A DNA stretch of 58,508 bases, from positions 1 to 58,508 of the forward strand of contig PNKH01000043.1 of the NCBI GenBank assembly GCA_013822345.1, written 5' to 3'. This DNA comes from Isosphaera sp. GTDB taxonomy: Bacteria; Planctomycetota; Planctomycetia; Gemmatales; Gemmataceae. Shown here piece by piece: positions 25,387 to 34,145 of the stretch. The notes under the pieces are model-generated. The model was not told the origin of the DNA and ran no database searches. It was given only the letters and a program-made list of their open reading frames with translations. Both the position numbers and the translations under genes were made by a program. Positions within the stretch are counted from its first letter, which is position 1, and every line of letters begins with the position of its first letter.

Positions 25387-25462
25387 ATCACGGGCGACGG
25401 GGGTTGTGCCCGTCGGCGGGCCCGGGTATCTACGCGCCCCCGGCGACACAGGGGGGCGGCAC

Positions 25463-26923
25463 ATGCGGCGGCGGGCGGACCACCCGGCGGCGGGGTGGGT
25501 GCTGGCGGCGGCGGCGCTCGCGGCGGCGGCCGCGGGGGCCCGGCCGTTCGCCGGCGGGTGGCACGACGGGAGCCGGCTGGCGGCGGTCGAGGCCCTGGTC
25601 GAGCGCGGCACGTTCTGCATCGACGGGACGGTGTTCGCCGCCGCCCCGCCGCCGGGCGAACGGTCGCCCGTCTACGACCCGGAGGCGGTCGCCGCCCGCA
25701 CCGGGACGCTCGACAAGTTGCTCGTCGACGGGCGGTACTACTCGGACAAGCCGCTCCTGGTGAACCTGCCGCTGGCGGCCGCGTACCGCGGGCTGATGGC
25801 CGTCGGGTTCCCGGCCCCGTCCGCGCGGCCGGACGTGTTCGCCTGGACCGTGACCGTCCTGCTGAGCGGGGTCGGGTACGCGGCGGCGGTCGGGTGCCTG
25901 TGGGCGGTCGGGAAGCGGGCCGGGCTGCCGCCGGGGTGGCGGCTGGCGTGGCTCGGGGCGTTCGCCCTGGCGACGGTGCTGCCGGCGTACACCCGGCACG
26001 CGAACACCCACCTGGCGCAGCTCGGGGCGGTGGCCGGGGTGTGCGTGCTGCTCGGGCGGGTCGCCGACGCGGCGGCCGCCGGGCGGACCGCGTGGGCTTC
26101 GCTCGTCGGTGCCGGCCTGCTGACCGGGTTCGCGTACCACCTCGACTACGGGGTCGGTCCGCCGCTGGTCCCGGCCGTGCTCGCGGTGGTCGCGTGGCGG
26201 ACCCGGCGGCTCGGGCCGGTGCTGGTGTGCGGCCTCGGGATGCTGCCGCTCGTCGCCGCCGGGCACGCGGTCAACTACGCGGTCGCCGGCGAGTGGCTCC
26301 GCCCGCCGAACATGAACCCCGAGTTCCTCCGCTGGCCGGGGAGCCCGTTCGACGCCACCAACATCACCGGGGTGACCCGCCCCCGGCCGGTCGCCCAGTT
26401 CCTCTACGCCCTGGACATGCTGTTCGGAAAGAAGGGGTTCTTCACCCACAACCCGCCGCTCCTGCTGGCGGCGACGGCGGGGCTGCTGGTGCTGGTCCGC
26501 CCCGGCCGCGACCGCGTCGAGTTGCTCGCCCTGCTCGCGTGGGCGGCGGCGGGGTGGGCGCTGTACGGGGTGCTGTCGAAGAACCACGGCGGGGGGTGCG
26601 TGTCGGTCCGCTGGTTCCTGCCGTTCCTGGCCCCCGGGTTCTGGCTGCTGGCCCGCGTCCTGGCCGAGCGCCCGACCTGCCGGCCGGACTTCGTCATCCT
26701 GTCGGCGTGGGGGGTGGCGCTGGCCGCCGCCGCATGGGCGGTCGGGCCGTGGACGGTGAAGGTGGTGCCGGGGTACTGGGTGGTGTTCGCCGGGTCGCTG
26801 CTGACGTGGGCGGTGGTCCGCTACCGGGTCGCGGGGGGCCGGGGGCGTTTGGTGATCCCCCGGCCCGTCGACTGGCAACTGGCAACCGGCAACTGGCGTG
26901 CCCGTCAGTCCCCGCCGCCGTAG
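25463..26923 (+). CDS. Polytopic membrane protein, glycosyltransferase-like (GT-C fold?)
   Basis: This 486-residue integral membrane protein has about ten hydrophobic helices. An extracytoplasmic loop after the first helix is rich in charged residues (HDGSRLAAVEALVERGTFCID; TLDKLLVDGRYYSDKP). The pattern 'RG.F.ID... DK.L.VDGRYYSDKP' is found in GT-C-like membrane proteins of planctomycetes and related bacteria, but donor and acceptor are unknown. The last 15 or so codons run through a short TGGCAACTGGCAACCGGCAA repeat. The 3' end overlaps the convergent small gene by 19 bp. Confidence 0.82.
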   Translation: MRRRADHPAAGWVLAAAALAAAAAGARPFAGGWHDGSRLAAVEALVERGTFCIDGTVFAAAPPPGERSPVYDPEAVAARTGTLDKLLVDGRYYSDKPLLVNLPLAAAYRGLMAVGFPAPSARPDVFAWTVTVLLSGVGYAAAVGCLWAVGKRAGLPPGWRLAWLGAFALATVLPAYTRHANTHLAQLGAVAGVCVLLGRVADAAAAGRTAWASLVGAGLLTGFAYHLDYGVGPPLVPAVLAVVAWRTRRLGPVLVCGLGMLPLVAAGHAVNYAVAGEWLRPPNMNPEFLRWPGSPFDATNITGVTRPRPVAQFLYALDMLFGKKGFFTHNPPLLLAATAGLLVLVRPGRDRVELLALLAWAAAGWALYGVLSKNHGGGCVSVRWFLPFLAPGFWLLARVLAERPTCRPDFVILSAWGVALAAAAWAVGPWTVKVVPGYWVVFAGSLLTWAVVRYRVAGGRGRLVIPRPVDWQLATGNWRARQSPPP

Positions 26924-27150
26924 TCGTGGGTCGGGTACCCGTCGTCGGCGAGCCGGGTGCGGGCCGGCCAGGTGGCGGCGGCCGGGGTCGGGGACGGGGC
27001 GGCGGCCGGGCGGGCCGGGATCAGGCGGAGGCGGATCGGGAGCGGGTCGGCCCCCGGCCGGTCCACCGACACCGACACCTCCTGCTCCTCCGGGAGGAGG
27101 AACCCGACCGGGACGACCACGCGGAGTTCACCCACGTCGAGCTTGGTCAT
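26905..27150 (-). CDS. Small hypothetical protein
   Basis: This 81-residue protein has a beta-rich N-terminal half (TKLDVGELRVVVPVGFLLPE; EVSVSVDRPGADPLPIRLRL) and a Pro/Ala-rich disordered tail. No family is recognised. The start at 27150 was chosen because the longer frame upstream is low-complexity Pro/Arg. It overlaps the end of the membrane protein gene convergently. Coding is plausible from the balanced composition of the first 45 residues but not certain. Confidence 0.5.
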   Translation of the reverse strand: MTKLDVGELRVVVPVGFLLPEEQEVSVSVDRPGADPLPIRLRLIPARPAAAPSPTPAAATWPARTRLADDGYPTHDYGGGD

Positions 27151-27560
27151 TCGGCACCCGCTGGCGAGAAGGGATGGGACGGGCGTCGGCACCGGACCGC
27201 CGGCGCCGGGTGGCCCGCGGCGGGGGTTGCTCCCCCAGACTCCGCGGGACCGGGGTTGTGGGATGGCGAGGAGGAGAGTCCCGCCGGTCGGCTCCCACCC
27301 GACGGCCCGCCGATCATACCGGGCGGCGGGCCGGGTGGGAATCACCCTCCCGGCGAATTCCTCGGGAGGGGCGGCCGCGGGCGGCGCTTCGGCGTCCGCG
27401 GCCGGCGGGGCGAATCCGTACCCGAATCCTAACGGGATTCAAGCCCGGCCGACACCCGTCCGCGGCCCGAACGGCCGGAAGATGTGGAGTTTCGGGACGG
27501 GTCGGACCGCGTGGGGAAGGTGGCGAAGTTGGCGAGCGGGTGCGGCGGACGAAGAGTCCC
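27151..27560. other. Stretch without a recognisable gene
   Basis: About 410 bp lie between the small hypothetical gene and palindrome D2. It holds a small hairpin around 27346-27370 (CCCTCCC/GGGAGGG) and an AT-richer patch at 27410-27445. Six-frame translation gives only Arg/Pro-rich shadows. Nothing else is supported. Confidence 0.5.
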
Positions 27561-27607
27561 GTAGGGTGGGCCGAAGCCGGCGAAGCGCCGGCTTCGGCCC
27601 ACCCTAC
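27561..27607. repeat. Palindrome D2
   Basis: A 47-bp perfect palindrome (arm GTAGGGTGGGCCGAAGCCGG plus CG, 3-nt loop) whose right end contains the TAG stop of the G8-domain gene read on the minus strand. It is the short form of D1. Confidence 0.93.
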
Positions 27608-29688
27608 TTCACCGCCACCTCGTGCGCCGTCTGCTCGGCGTTCCCGGCGGCGTCCGTCGCGGCCGCGGTCAGCTTCGTGGTCCCGGCCGGCAGCTCCGCC
27701 TCCCACTCGGCGAAGTTCGCCCCGACCGCCCGGGCCGCGACCCCGTTCACGGTCACCGCCTTCACGGTCCCGTTGTCGGCGCAGCTGCCGCGGACCACCA
27801 GCTTGTCCCCCTTCCGCAGGACGTGCGTGATGACGGTCTGCGGCGGGAGGGTGTCGACCGGGGTCAGCTTCGCGACCTCGACCTCGGCCGGCTGGAACCG
27901 CGCCCCGCCGTCGGCCCTCCCGGCGGGGAAGCCCGGGAAGCGGTTCCGATTGAGCGAGCCGTTCTTCAGGTACTCGTCGAGGTTGGTGACGGTCTGGTTG
28001 CGGGCGTTGAGCGACACGTTGCGGTAGTCCTGGGCCCGGTACACCGAGTCGCGGACGCTGTACTCCGCCCGGTGCACGGTCAGCCCGTCGATCAGGACGT
28101 TCGGCACCTCGACCCCGAACCCGCCGAACACGTTCCAGATCTTCATCCGCCGGATCACGAACGGGGTGCCCGGGTCCGGCCCGACCCCCGCCCCGCCGGA
28201 CCGCTCGCCCAGGTTCAGCCCCCAGAACCCGTGGCTGTGCGACTCGTTGTCCTCGAACCGCACGAACGGCAGGGCCCGCACGTCGACCGGCTTCCTGCCC
28301 CCGCCCGGCTGCCGGACGCCCAGCACCAGGTCGAACGGCCGCTTCGGGTCGCCGAACGCCTCCCCCCCGACGACGCACCCGGCGTGCGGCTCGGCGTCGA
28401 ACCGGAACCCGTACTGGGCGCACTCCACCGCCACGTTCCGGGTGAGCGTGTTGTGGCAGTTGGCCCACCAGAACCCGGCCCCGTCGTTCCGGTCGAACGG
28501 CAGCACCTGCTTCGGCAGCGGCCGGCCGCGGAGCGCCTGGCAGGCGAGGTTGCGGTCGAGGACGTTGTACACCTCGGTCCCGTCCTCCAGGAAGAACCCG
28601 TGCCCGGTGCTCTTGTACCCGACGCAGTCGCGGACCACGAGGTAGTCGGTGCCGTGGACGGTGACCCACCGGTTCTTGCTGTGGTGGACCGAGGCCCCGA
28701 CCAGGGAACTGCCCCGCATCGTGTCGCCGCACAGGTGGTAGTGGATGCTGTACCGGCCGAGCACGCCTTCCTTGCCGAGGTGGCGGAACTCGGCGTAGGA
28801 GATGCCCCCGGAGCTGTGCCGGTGGTACATGGTGTGCCCGCGGACGCCGGCCGGCTCGGCGGACTCGACGACGACGTTCCGCGACAGGTTGGCCACCTCG
28901 GACCGGTACTCGCCCGACCCGGGGTGCGGGTGGACGAGGGCGGCTTCCAGCGCGACCGTGTCGCCGTCGACCGCCTTGACGGCGACCTCCTCCGTGTGGC
29001 TCTTGTCGCGGTTCCGCTCGAAGTCCTCGACGCCGTTGGTCTTCTGCCCGGTCGTGACGACGAGACGGTCGCCCGGTCGCCACCCGCTCACCGGCTCGGC
29101 CAGGGTGATGGTGGTCGCGCCGGGGTTGTTCTTGCCGGCGGCCGCCACGTCCGCCCCGAGCTTGACCCAGGTGCGGCTCATCGGCCGGCCGTGGAAGTCC
29201 ATCCGCCCGCCGCAGCAGACGACCGCCGGGCACGACTCCTTGTCCATCCCGTCGACGTAGTGCAGCCGGATGACGGCGGTCGCCGAGACCGGCTTGTCCG
29301 GGGTGCCGACGAGCAGGGCCGGGCGGGCTTCTCCCGCCTTCGGGGCGGAGACGTGCAGCTCGCAGTCGAACCCGTTCTCGTCGGTCGAGTCGCCGGCCTG
29401 CACCTTGACCAGGCCGGCGTTCAGGACGGTGTCCGTGTCCGGGGCGAAGGCGAGGGTGCCGGAGACGTGGACGGACCGGATCACGGCGTCGGACTTCACG
29501 TCGTAGGTGACGGCGTGGCCGGCGCGGACGAGCACCTTGTCGCCGGCGGCCGGGAGCTTGCCGCCGGCCCAGGTGGCGGGGTCGGACCAGTTGCCGGACC
29601 TGGCGGACGCGACGACCGGCGGGGCGGCGAGCACCGGCGAGGCGAACAGGAGGGCGGCGGTCGCCGCGAGCAGGCGGGTCGGGGTCAT
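27604..29688 (-). CDS. G8-domain exported beta-helix protein (CEMIP/TMEM2-like)
   Basis: This 694-residue secreted protein has a signal peptide (residues 1-21) and a G8 domain (about 28-150, starting ARSGNWSDPATWAGGKLPAAGD). A long right-handed parallel beta-helix region follows (about 170-590, with repeated 'VVESAEPAG', 'SHHSKNRWVTVHGTDYLVV'-type turns), and a C-terminal Ig-like domain (about 600-694) ends DAAGNAEQTAHEVAVK. G8 proteins in animals include hyaluronan-binding or hyaluronan-degrading CEMIP and TMEM2; a polysaccharide-binding or lyase role is an inference. The TAG stop lies inside palindrome D2. Confidence 0.9.
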   Translation of the reverse strand: MTPTRLLAATAALLFASPVLAAPPVVASARSGNWSDPATWAGGKLPAAGDKVLVRAGHAVTYDVKSDAVIRSVHVSGTLAFAPDTDTVLNAGLVKVQAGDSTDENGFDCELHVSAPKAGEARPALLVGTPDKPVSATAVIRLHYVDGMDKESCPAVVCCGGRMDFHGRPMSRTWVKLGADVAAAGKNNPGATTITLAEPVSGWRPGDRLVVTTGQKTNGVEDFERNRDKSHTEEVAVKAVDGDTVALEAALVHPHPGSGEYRSEVANLSRNVVVESAEPAGVRGHTMYHRHSSGGISYAEFRHLGKEGVLGRYSIHYHLCGDTMRGSSLVGASVHHSKNRWVTVHGTDYLVVRDCVGYKSTGHGFFLEDGTEVYNVLDRNLACQALRGRPLPKQVLPFDRNDGAGFWWANCHNTLTRNVAVECAQYGFRFDAEPHAGCVVGGEAFGDPKRPFDLVLGVRQPGGGRKPVDVRALPFVRFEDNESHSHGFWGLNLGERSGGAGVGPDPGTPFVIRRMKIWNVFGGFGVEVPNVLIDGLTVHRAEYSVRDSVYRAQDYRNVSLNARNQTVTNLDEYLKNGSLNRNRFPGFPAGRADGGARFQPAEVEVAKLTPVDTLPPQTVITHVLRKGDKLVVRGSCADNGTVKAVTVNGVAARAVGANFAEWEAELPAGTTKLTAAATDAAGNAEQTAHEVAVK

Positions 29689-29743
29689 GGCGGGGTCTCC
29701 GTGGGCAGGGCTGCTGGGCGGGTGGTTACCGGGCCGTCGTCAC

Positions 29744-29782
29744 CGCCCCCGAACCCAGGCCAACGGCCTGGGTTCGGGGGCG
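29744..29782. repeat. Palindrome M
   Basis: Eighteen-bp perfect arms (CGCCCCCGAACCCAGGCC) with a 3-nt loop lie between the G8 gene start and the 3' end of the small exported beta protein gene. Confidence 0.85.
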
Positions 29783-29825
29783 TGGACCCGGGGGCCTGGG
29801 GCCGTAGGGTCGTGGCGGGCGGCGG

Positions 29826-30227
29826 TCACTTCCCTTCCTTGCCCGACTCCTTCTTCGCCGGGCGGCGGACGACCACCTCGGCCGCCTTCTTGTCCGCGTC
29901 GTGGGTCACCGTCACCCGCTGCCCGGCCTTCAGGTCGGCGGCGGTCCCGTCCTTCGCCTTCGGCCGGGTGACGGTCCGCTCGCCGCCCTCGCCCTTCACC
30001 GTCTCGTCCTCGGCCGTCTCGAGCACGATCTTCGTCTTCGCGTCCAGGGCGAAGGTGGTCGACTTCACTCCGCTGTCGCCGCGCTGGGTGACGGTCAGGG
30101 ACGTGGCGTCGACCTTGGCCACCTCGCCGGTGGTCGTGGCCGGCCGCGGCCGGTCTTTCTCCTGGGCGGGGGCGAGGGCGGCGCACAGCAGAGCGGCCGG
30201 GACGGCGAGCAGGGTTCGGCGGGTCAC
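29826..30227 (-). CDS. Small exported beta-domain protein (DUF5666-like)
   Basis: This 133-residue secreted protein has a signal peptide (cleaved near LAPAQ) and one small beta-barrel-like domain: GEVAKVDATSLTVTQRGD, then TTFALDAKTKIVLE, then AADLKAGQRVTVTHD. The same pattern (V.AVD....T.TV... / DAKT... / DLK.GD.VTVT) occurs in the C-terminal extensions of the sigma factors at 30285 and 31849. It follows the sigma factor gene at 30285 by 57 bp on the same strand and is likely cotranscribed with it. Confidence 0.82.
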   Translation of the reverse strand: MTRRTLLAVPAALLCAALAPAQEKDRPRPATTTGEVAKVDATSLTVTQRGDSGVKSTTFALDAKTKIVLETAEDETVKGEGGERTVTRPKAKDGTAADLKAGQRVTVTHDADKKAAEVVVRRPAKKESGKEGK

Positions 30228-30284
30228 GTGGGACTCCTGTGCCGCGCGGGGCGGCGGTTCGGGGGACGGACTCGGGACACGGGT

Positions 30285-31664
30285 TCAGGGCGGGCCGGCG
30301 GTCACGGCCAGGACCCGCTTGCGGTCGGCGGACAGCTGCACGGCGACGGCCCGGCCGGGGGCGAGGTCGGGCGGCACGGTCGCGGCGGGGTCGAGCGGCC
30401 ACGTCGTCGTGGTCGTCCGGGCGGATTCGGCGAGGTGCTCGACGGTGACGGCGTTCCGGCCGACCGCCCGGAGGGTGCCGGCAAGGGCCGCCCCTTCGGT
30501 CGCCAGCGCGGCCACCTCCGACCCGTCGGCGGAGAGCCGCACCTTCACCCGGTACGGCGGCTTGAAGTCGGTCAGCACCGCGGGCCGGCCGTCGACGCGG
30601 AGGTCGGCCCCGGCCGCGACCGGGTACGTCGTGTCGACCTCGCGGGCCCGGACGGTGACCGTGCCGCGGTCCGGCTGCACCCCGCGGACGACGGCGGCGA
30701 CCGTCGCCCCCGACTCCGGCGGCTTCTCCCGCGGGACCGGGGCGGGCGCGACCTCGGGAACCGGCGGCGGTTCCGGGGCCGGGGCGGGCGGCGATACCGG
30801 CGCCTGGGCCGCGACCACCCCGGGCGCCGGGCGGGCGTCGCCGACGCTCAGGTGGTGAACCCCGCCGGCCGCCAGCCCGACGGCGAGTAGCCCGGCCAGC
30901 AGGCCGAGTTTGCCGACCGCCGCCTCGCGCAGCAGGCCGCCCGCCAGAGCCCCCGCGGCGGACGCCGGCAGCGCCTCCCCGGCGGCGGAGCGGACGGCCG
31001 CGTCGACGGTGCCGGCGGCGAGCCGGGCAGGGACGGCGGCGGCGGTCATCGACGTGGTCAGGAACGCGACCGACAGCGTGACCCCGCGGCGGGCCAGGCG
31101 GGACCGCAGCAACTCCCGGCCGCGCTCCAGCCGGATCTTCACCGCCCCCGGCGCCCACCCGAGTTCCCGGGCCGCCTCGTCCCGCGACTTCCCCTGCAGC
31201 CCGCACAGCAGGAGCGGGGCGCGGTACTTGTCCGGCAGGGCCGCGAGTTCCTCGTCGAGCACCGGCCCGAGGTCGTCCCAGGTGCGGGGCGGGTCGGCGC
31301 GGCGGCGGGCGCCGGCGGCCTCGCGCTCCCGCGCCGCCCGCCGGGCGGCGGCCGTCCGCGCCTTCCGGGCGAGCAGGTACGCGGTGCCGTAGAGCCAACT
31401 CCCGACCGACTCGTGCCTGCGGACCGACCCGGCCTTCCGGACGAGGACCAGGAACGTCGCCTGGAGCACGTCCTCGGCGTCCTGCTCGTTCGGCAGGAGC
31501 CGGCGGCAGGCGGCGAGGACGAGCGGGGCGTGGCGGTCGACCAGGGCGGCGAACGCGGCCCCGTCCCGGTGCTCGACGAACCGACGCAGCAGGGCCCGGT
31601 CGTCGAGCTTCCGGGCGTCCTCAACCGCGACGAGGTTCCGCAGGTATCGGAGCAGGGTGCTCAT
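30285..31664 (-). CDS. ECF sigma factor with membrane-anchored C-terminal extension
   Basis: This 459-residue protein has sigma2 at about residues 27-100 (DAEDVLQATFLVLVRKAGSV) and sigma4 at about 133-190 (LPDKYRAPLLLCGLQGKSRD, then the helix-turn-helix). A transmembrane helix follows at about 252-271, then a Pro-rich linker and a C-terminal region of DUF5666-like beta domains. The predicted topology puts the sigma part in the cytoplasm and the extension outside, so signal sensing could be built into the sigma factor. No classical anti-sigma gene is adjacent. The TM helix and shared beta pattern are visible; the signalling role is inference. Confidence 0.9.
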   Translation of the reverse strand: MSTLLRYLRNLVAVEDARKLDDRALLRRFVEHRDGAAFAALVDRHAPLVLAACRRLLPNEQDAEDVLQATFLVLVRKAGSVRRHESVGSWLYGTAYLLARKARTAAARRAAREREAAGARRRADPPRTWDDLGPVLDEELAALPDKYRAPLLLCGLQGKSRDEAARELGWAPGAVKIRLERGRELLRSRLARRGVTLSVAFLTTSMTAAAVPARLAAGTVDAAVRSAAGEALPASAAGALAGGLLREAAVGKLGLLAGLLAVGLAAGGVHHLSVGDARPAPGVVAAQAPVSPPAPAPEPPPVPEVAPAPVPREKPPESGATVAAVVRGVQPDRGTVTVRAREVDTTYPVAAGADLRVDGRPAVLTDFKPPYRVKVRLSADGSEVAALATEGAALAGTLRAVGRNAVTVEHLAESARTTTTTWPLDPAATVPPDLAPGRAVAVQLSADRKRVLAVTAGPP

Positions 31665-31766
31665 CTCACCGATATGGTGCCGCGCCGACCGCCGGCGGCA
31701 TCAGCTTTTCCCGGGCACGGGGCGGAAATGGAAGCGGCCGGCGGGCGCCGGCCGGGGGCGGACTGG

Positions 31767-31839
31767 CGGGCGAACCGCGACCGTCAGGGAGCGGGTGTCG
31801 GCACACCTCACCCGCTCCCTGACGGTCGCGGTTCGCCCG
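31767..31839. repeat. Palindrome F1
   Basis: Thirty-bp arms (core CGGGCGAACCGCGACCGTCA) with a short loop lie between the two sigma factor genes, 10 bp beyond the stop of the upstream one. A second copy, F2, is at 34045, with a matched change in both arms (GTCAGGG versus GTCCGGG). Confidence 0.9.
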
Positions 31840-31848
31840 GGGTGTGGG

Positions 31849-33888
31849 TCACTCGTCTTCCTTCTCCGGCTTCGGCGCGTCCCCGCCGGCCTTCGTCGGG
31901 CCGGCGACGACGGTCAGGGCGGCGGACGCGTCGGCGGTCAGGGTGACGGTCACCACGTCGCCCTCCTTCAGGTCGGTCAGCTTGACGTCCTTCCCGCCGG
32001 CCGTCACCGTCCCGCCGTCGGCCAGCTTCAGGACGCGGTCCCCGCCCTTCCCCTTCTCCCCCTTCACGTTCACCGTCACGGTCGCCAGGTCGACCTGCCG
32101 GACCGTCCCGGTGAACGTCTCCCCGGCGGCCCGAACCTCGCCCACCTCCTTCGCCCCGTCCTTCAGCCCGCCGAAGGTGACCACCGCCCCCTTCGGCACG
32201 TCCGCCAGCTTCGCCTCCCGGCCGTCCACGAACACCTTCGCCCCGGCCGCCACCCGCACCACCGGCGCGCCCCCGCCGTCCGTCTTGACCGCCAGGGTGA
32301 TGGTGCCGGCGACCGGGTCCACGGCCGCGACCGGCTTGCCGGCCGGCACCTTCCCGCCGTCCGGCTTGCCGCCGTCCGGCTTGGCCGGCTTCTCGCCGCC
32401 GTCCTTCCCGCCGGTCCCGCGGGACACCGACAGGGCCGCGTCCCCCTTCGCCGTCAGGGTCACCGTCACCTTGTCCCCGGCCTTCAGGTCGGCCGCCTTG
32501 GCCTCCTTCCCGTCGACCGTCACCTTCGTGTCGGCGGTCAGCTTCACCACCTTGTCCCCGACGTCGGCGACCCCGACGGTGACGGCCCCGGCCTCGACCT
32601 TGCTGATCAGCCCGGTGACGGACGCCCCGGTGACCCGGGCCTCCAGGATCTCCGGCCGCTCCCCGTCCTTGGTCCCGGCCAGCAGCACCAGGGCGGCGGT
32701 GCTGTCCCGCGGGACGTCCTTCAACCCGGCCGGCTTCCCGTCGACGAACAGCTTGGCGTCGGCGGCCAGCTTGAAGAACTCCTCGACGATCCCGCTCTCC
32801 CGCTGCCGGGCGACGGCCAGGGAGTTGTTCGTCACGTCCACCCCGGCGACCTTCCCGGCCACCTTGAACTGCTTCCGCCCGGGCTTCTGCCCGTCGTTCT
32901 TCTGGTTCTTCTGCCCGTCGTCGTTCTGGTTCCGTTGGCCGTCGTTCTTCTGGTTCTTCTGCCCGTCGTCGTTCTGGTTGTTCTGGTTGTTGCCGCCCGG
33001 CTTCTCGGGCTTGGCGGCCGGCTTCTCGGCGGCCGGCTTCTGCTCGTCGGCGCCGGTGGCGACCAGGCCGAACCCGCCGCCGGCGAGGGAAACGGACACG
33101 GCGATCGCGCCGAACACTTTCAGGTTGAAGAGGGTCATGGAACGGAGGACCTCGTGGGACAGGGTGAGGACGGCGGCGGGAGCCGCGGCCGACCCGACGG
33201 CGGTGGCGGCGGCCGACCCGGCCAGGGCCGGCGGGACAGCGGCCTGGAGGGTGTCGGCGGTGAGCACGGCGGCGAACCCGGCGGCCGGGACCGCCACCCC
33301 GCGGCGGGTGAGGCGGTCGCGGAGCATCTCCCGGGCGCGGGCCAGGCGGCTCGACACCGTCCCTTCGGGGAGCCCGAGCCGGGTCGCCGCCTCGGCCTTG
33401 TTCAGCCCCTGCACCCCGCACAGCACCAGCGGGTCGCGGTACTTCTCCGGCAGGGCACTCACCTGCTCGTCGATCAGCGGCAGGAGGTCGGCGGCGTCGG
33501 CGGCCGGCGGGGCGGAGCGGTCCGCGGCCCGGGTGGCGTAGTCGGCCTCGACCTGGCGGCGGCGGAACGCCCGGCCGCGGGCCTTCAGGGCGGTCCGGTA
33601 CGCCACCCCGTACAGCCACGGGGCGAGGCGGTCCGGCGGGCGGACCGCCCCGGCCTTCCGGGCGAGCACCAGGAACGTCGCCTGGAACGCGTCGTCGGCG
33701 GCGTGGGTGTCGCGGAGGACCCGGCGGCAGACGCCGAGGACCATCGGCCCGTGCCGGCGGACGAGCGACCCGAACGCGTCCGGGTCGCGGCCGGACCGGT
33801 AGCGGGTGAGCAGTTCCCCGTCCCCGCCGGCCGGGCCGCGGGCCTGCTCGAACACCTTGCGGACCGCTCCGAGTGTGGCCGCCGCCAT
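31849..33888 (-). CDS. ECF sigma factor with TM helix, Asn/Gln-rich linker and repeated beta domains
   Basis: This 679-residue protein has sigma2 (about residues 28-100, HAADDAFQATFLVLARKAGA) and sigma4 (about 133-195, ALPEKYRDPLVLCGVQGLNK). A TM helix follows at about 257-277, then an Asn/Gln/Asp/Lys low-complexity linker (about 299-336) built of repeated GQKNQKND/GQRNQNDD units. After it come at least four DUF5666-like beta units (about 340-670, e.g. AKLFVDGKPAGLKDVP, TKVTVDGKEAKAADLKAGDK, AKVFVDGREAKLADVPKGA). It is adjacent to a second sigma factor of the same architecture. Likely a transmembrane sigma factor with an extracytoplasmic sensory part. Confidence 0.9.
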   Translation of the reverse strand: MAAATLGAVRKVFEQARGPAGGDGELLTRYRSGRDPDAFGSLVRRHGPMVLGVCRRVLRDTHAADDAFQATFLVLARKAGAVRPPDRLAPWLYGVAYRTALKARGRAFRRRQVEADYATRAADRSAPPAADAADLLPLIDEQVSALPEKYRDPLVLCGVQGLNKAEAATRLGLPEGTVSSRLARAREMLRDRLTRRGVAVPAAGFAAVLTADTLQAAVPPALAGSAAATAVGSAAAPAAVLTLSHEVLRSMTLFNLKVFGAIAVSVSLAGGGFGLVATGADEQKPAAEKPAAKPEKPGGNNQNNQNDDGQKNQKNDGQRNQNDDGQKNQKNDGQKPGRKQFKVAGKVAGVDVTNNSLAVARQRESGIVEEFFKLAADAKLFVDGKPAGLKDVPRDSTAALVLLAGTKDGERPEILEARVTGASVTGLISKVEAGAVTVGVADVGDKVVKLTADTKVTVDGKEAKAADLKAGDKVTVTLTAKGDAALSVSRGTGGKDGGEKPAKPDGGKPDGGKVPAGKPVAAVDPVAGTITLAVKTDGGGAPVVRVAAGAKVFVDGREAKLADVPKGAVVTFGGLKDGAKEVGEVRAAGETFTGTVRQVDLATVTVNVKGEKGKGGDRVLKLADGGTVTAGGKDVKLTDLKEGDVVTVTLTADASAALTVVAGPTKAGGDAPKPEKEDE

Positions 33889-34010
33889 CGCGTCCTCCGC
33901 CTGCCGTCACCAGGTAATGCCGCCCCGGCCGGGCGCCGGTCCGGGATTTTCCCCGCCCCGTCGAGTCTACCGTATCTTCTCAACCCGGGGCTACAATGCG
34001 GGTACCGTCT

Positions 34011-34040
34011 CGATTCCCGGGACGGCGGTCCCGGGAATCG
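34011..34040. repeat. Short perfect hairpin upstream of F2
   Basis: Twelve-bp perfect arms (CGATTCCCGGGA/TCCCGGGAATCG) with a 6-nt loop lie in the divergent region between a sigma factor gene and the ApgM-family gene. Confidence 0.7.
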
Positions 34041-34044
34041 GCGG

Positions 34045-34115
34045 CCGGGCGAACCGCGACCGTCCGGGAGCGGGTGAGGGCGCCACCCGCTCCCGGACGG
34101 TCGCGGTTCGCCCGG
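34045..34115. repeat. Palindrome F2
   Basis: Thirty-one-bp arms (core CCGGGCGAACCGCGACCGTC) lie immediately upstream of the -10 element of the ApgM-family gene. It occupies the position where a -35 element would be expected. Confidence 0.9.
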
Positions 34116-34133
34116 CAACTCTCCCCGGGGCTG

Positions 34134-34139
34134 TATAAT
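34134..34139 (+). promoter_or_regulatory. TATAAT -10 element, leaderless start
   Basis: A perfect TATAAT ends 6 bp before the ATG at 34146. Transcription from it would begin at or next to the start codon, implying a leaderless mRNA. There is no -35 consensus upstream, only palindrome F2, and no Shine-Dalgarno. Confidence 0.5.
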
Positions 34140-34145
34140 TCCCCC

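Noticed and set aside
27622-30858. A 1078-codon open frame on the plus strand
   Set aside because: It is antisense to the G8 gene, the small beta protein and a sigma factor. Its translation is Arg/Pro/Val low complexity typical of GC-rich antisense frames.
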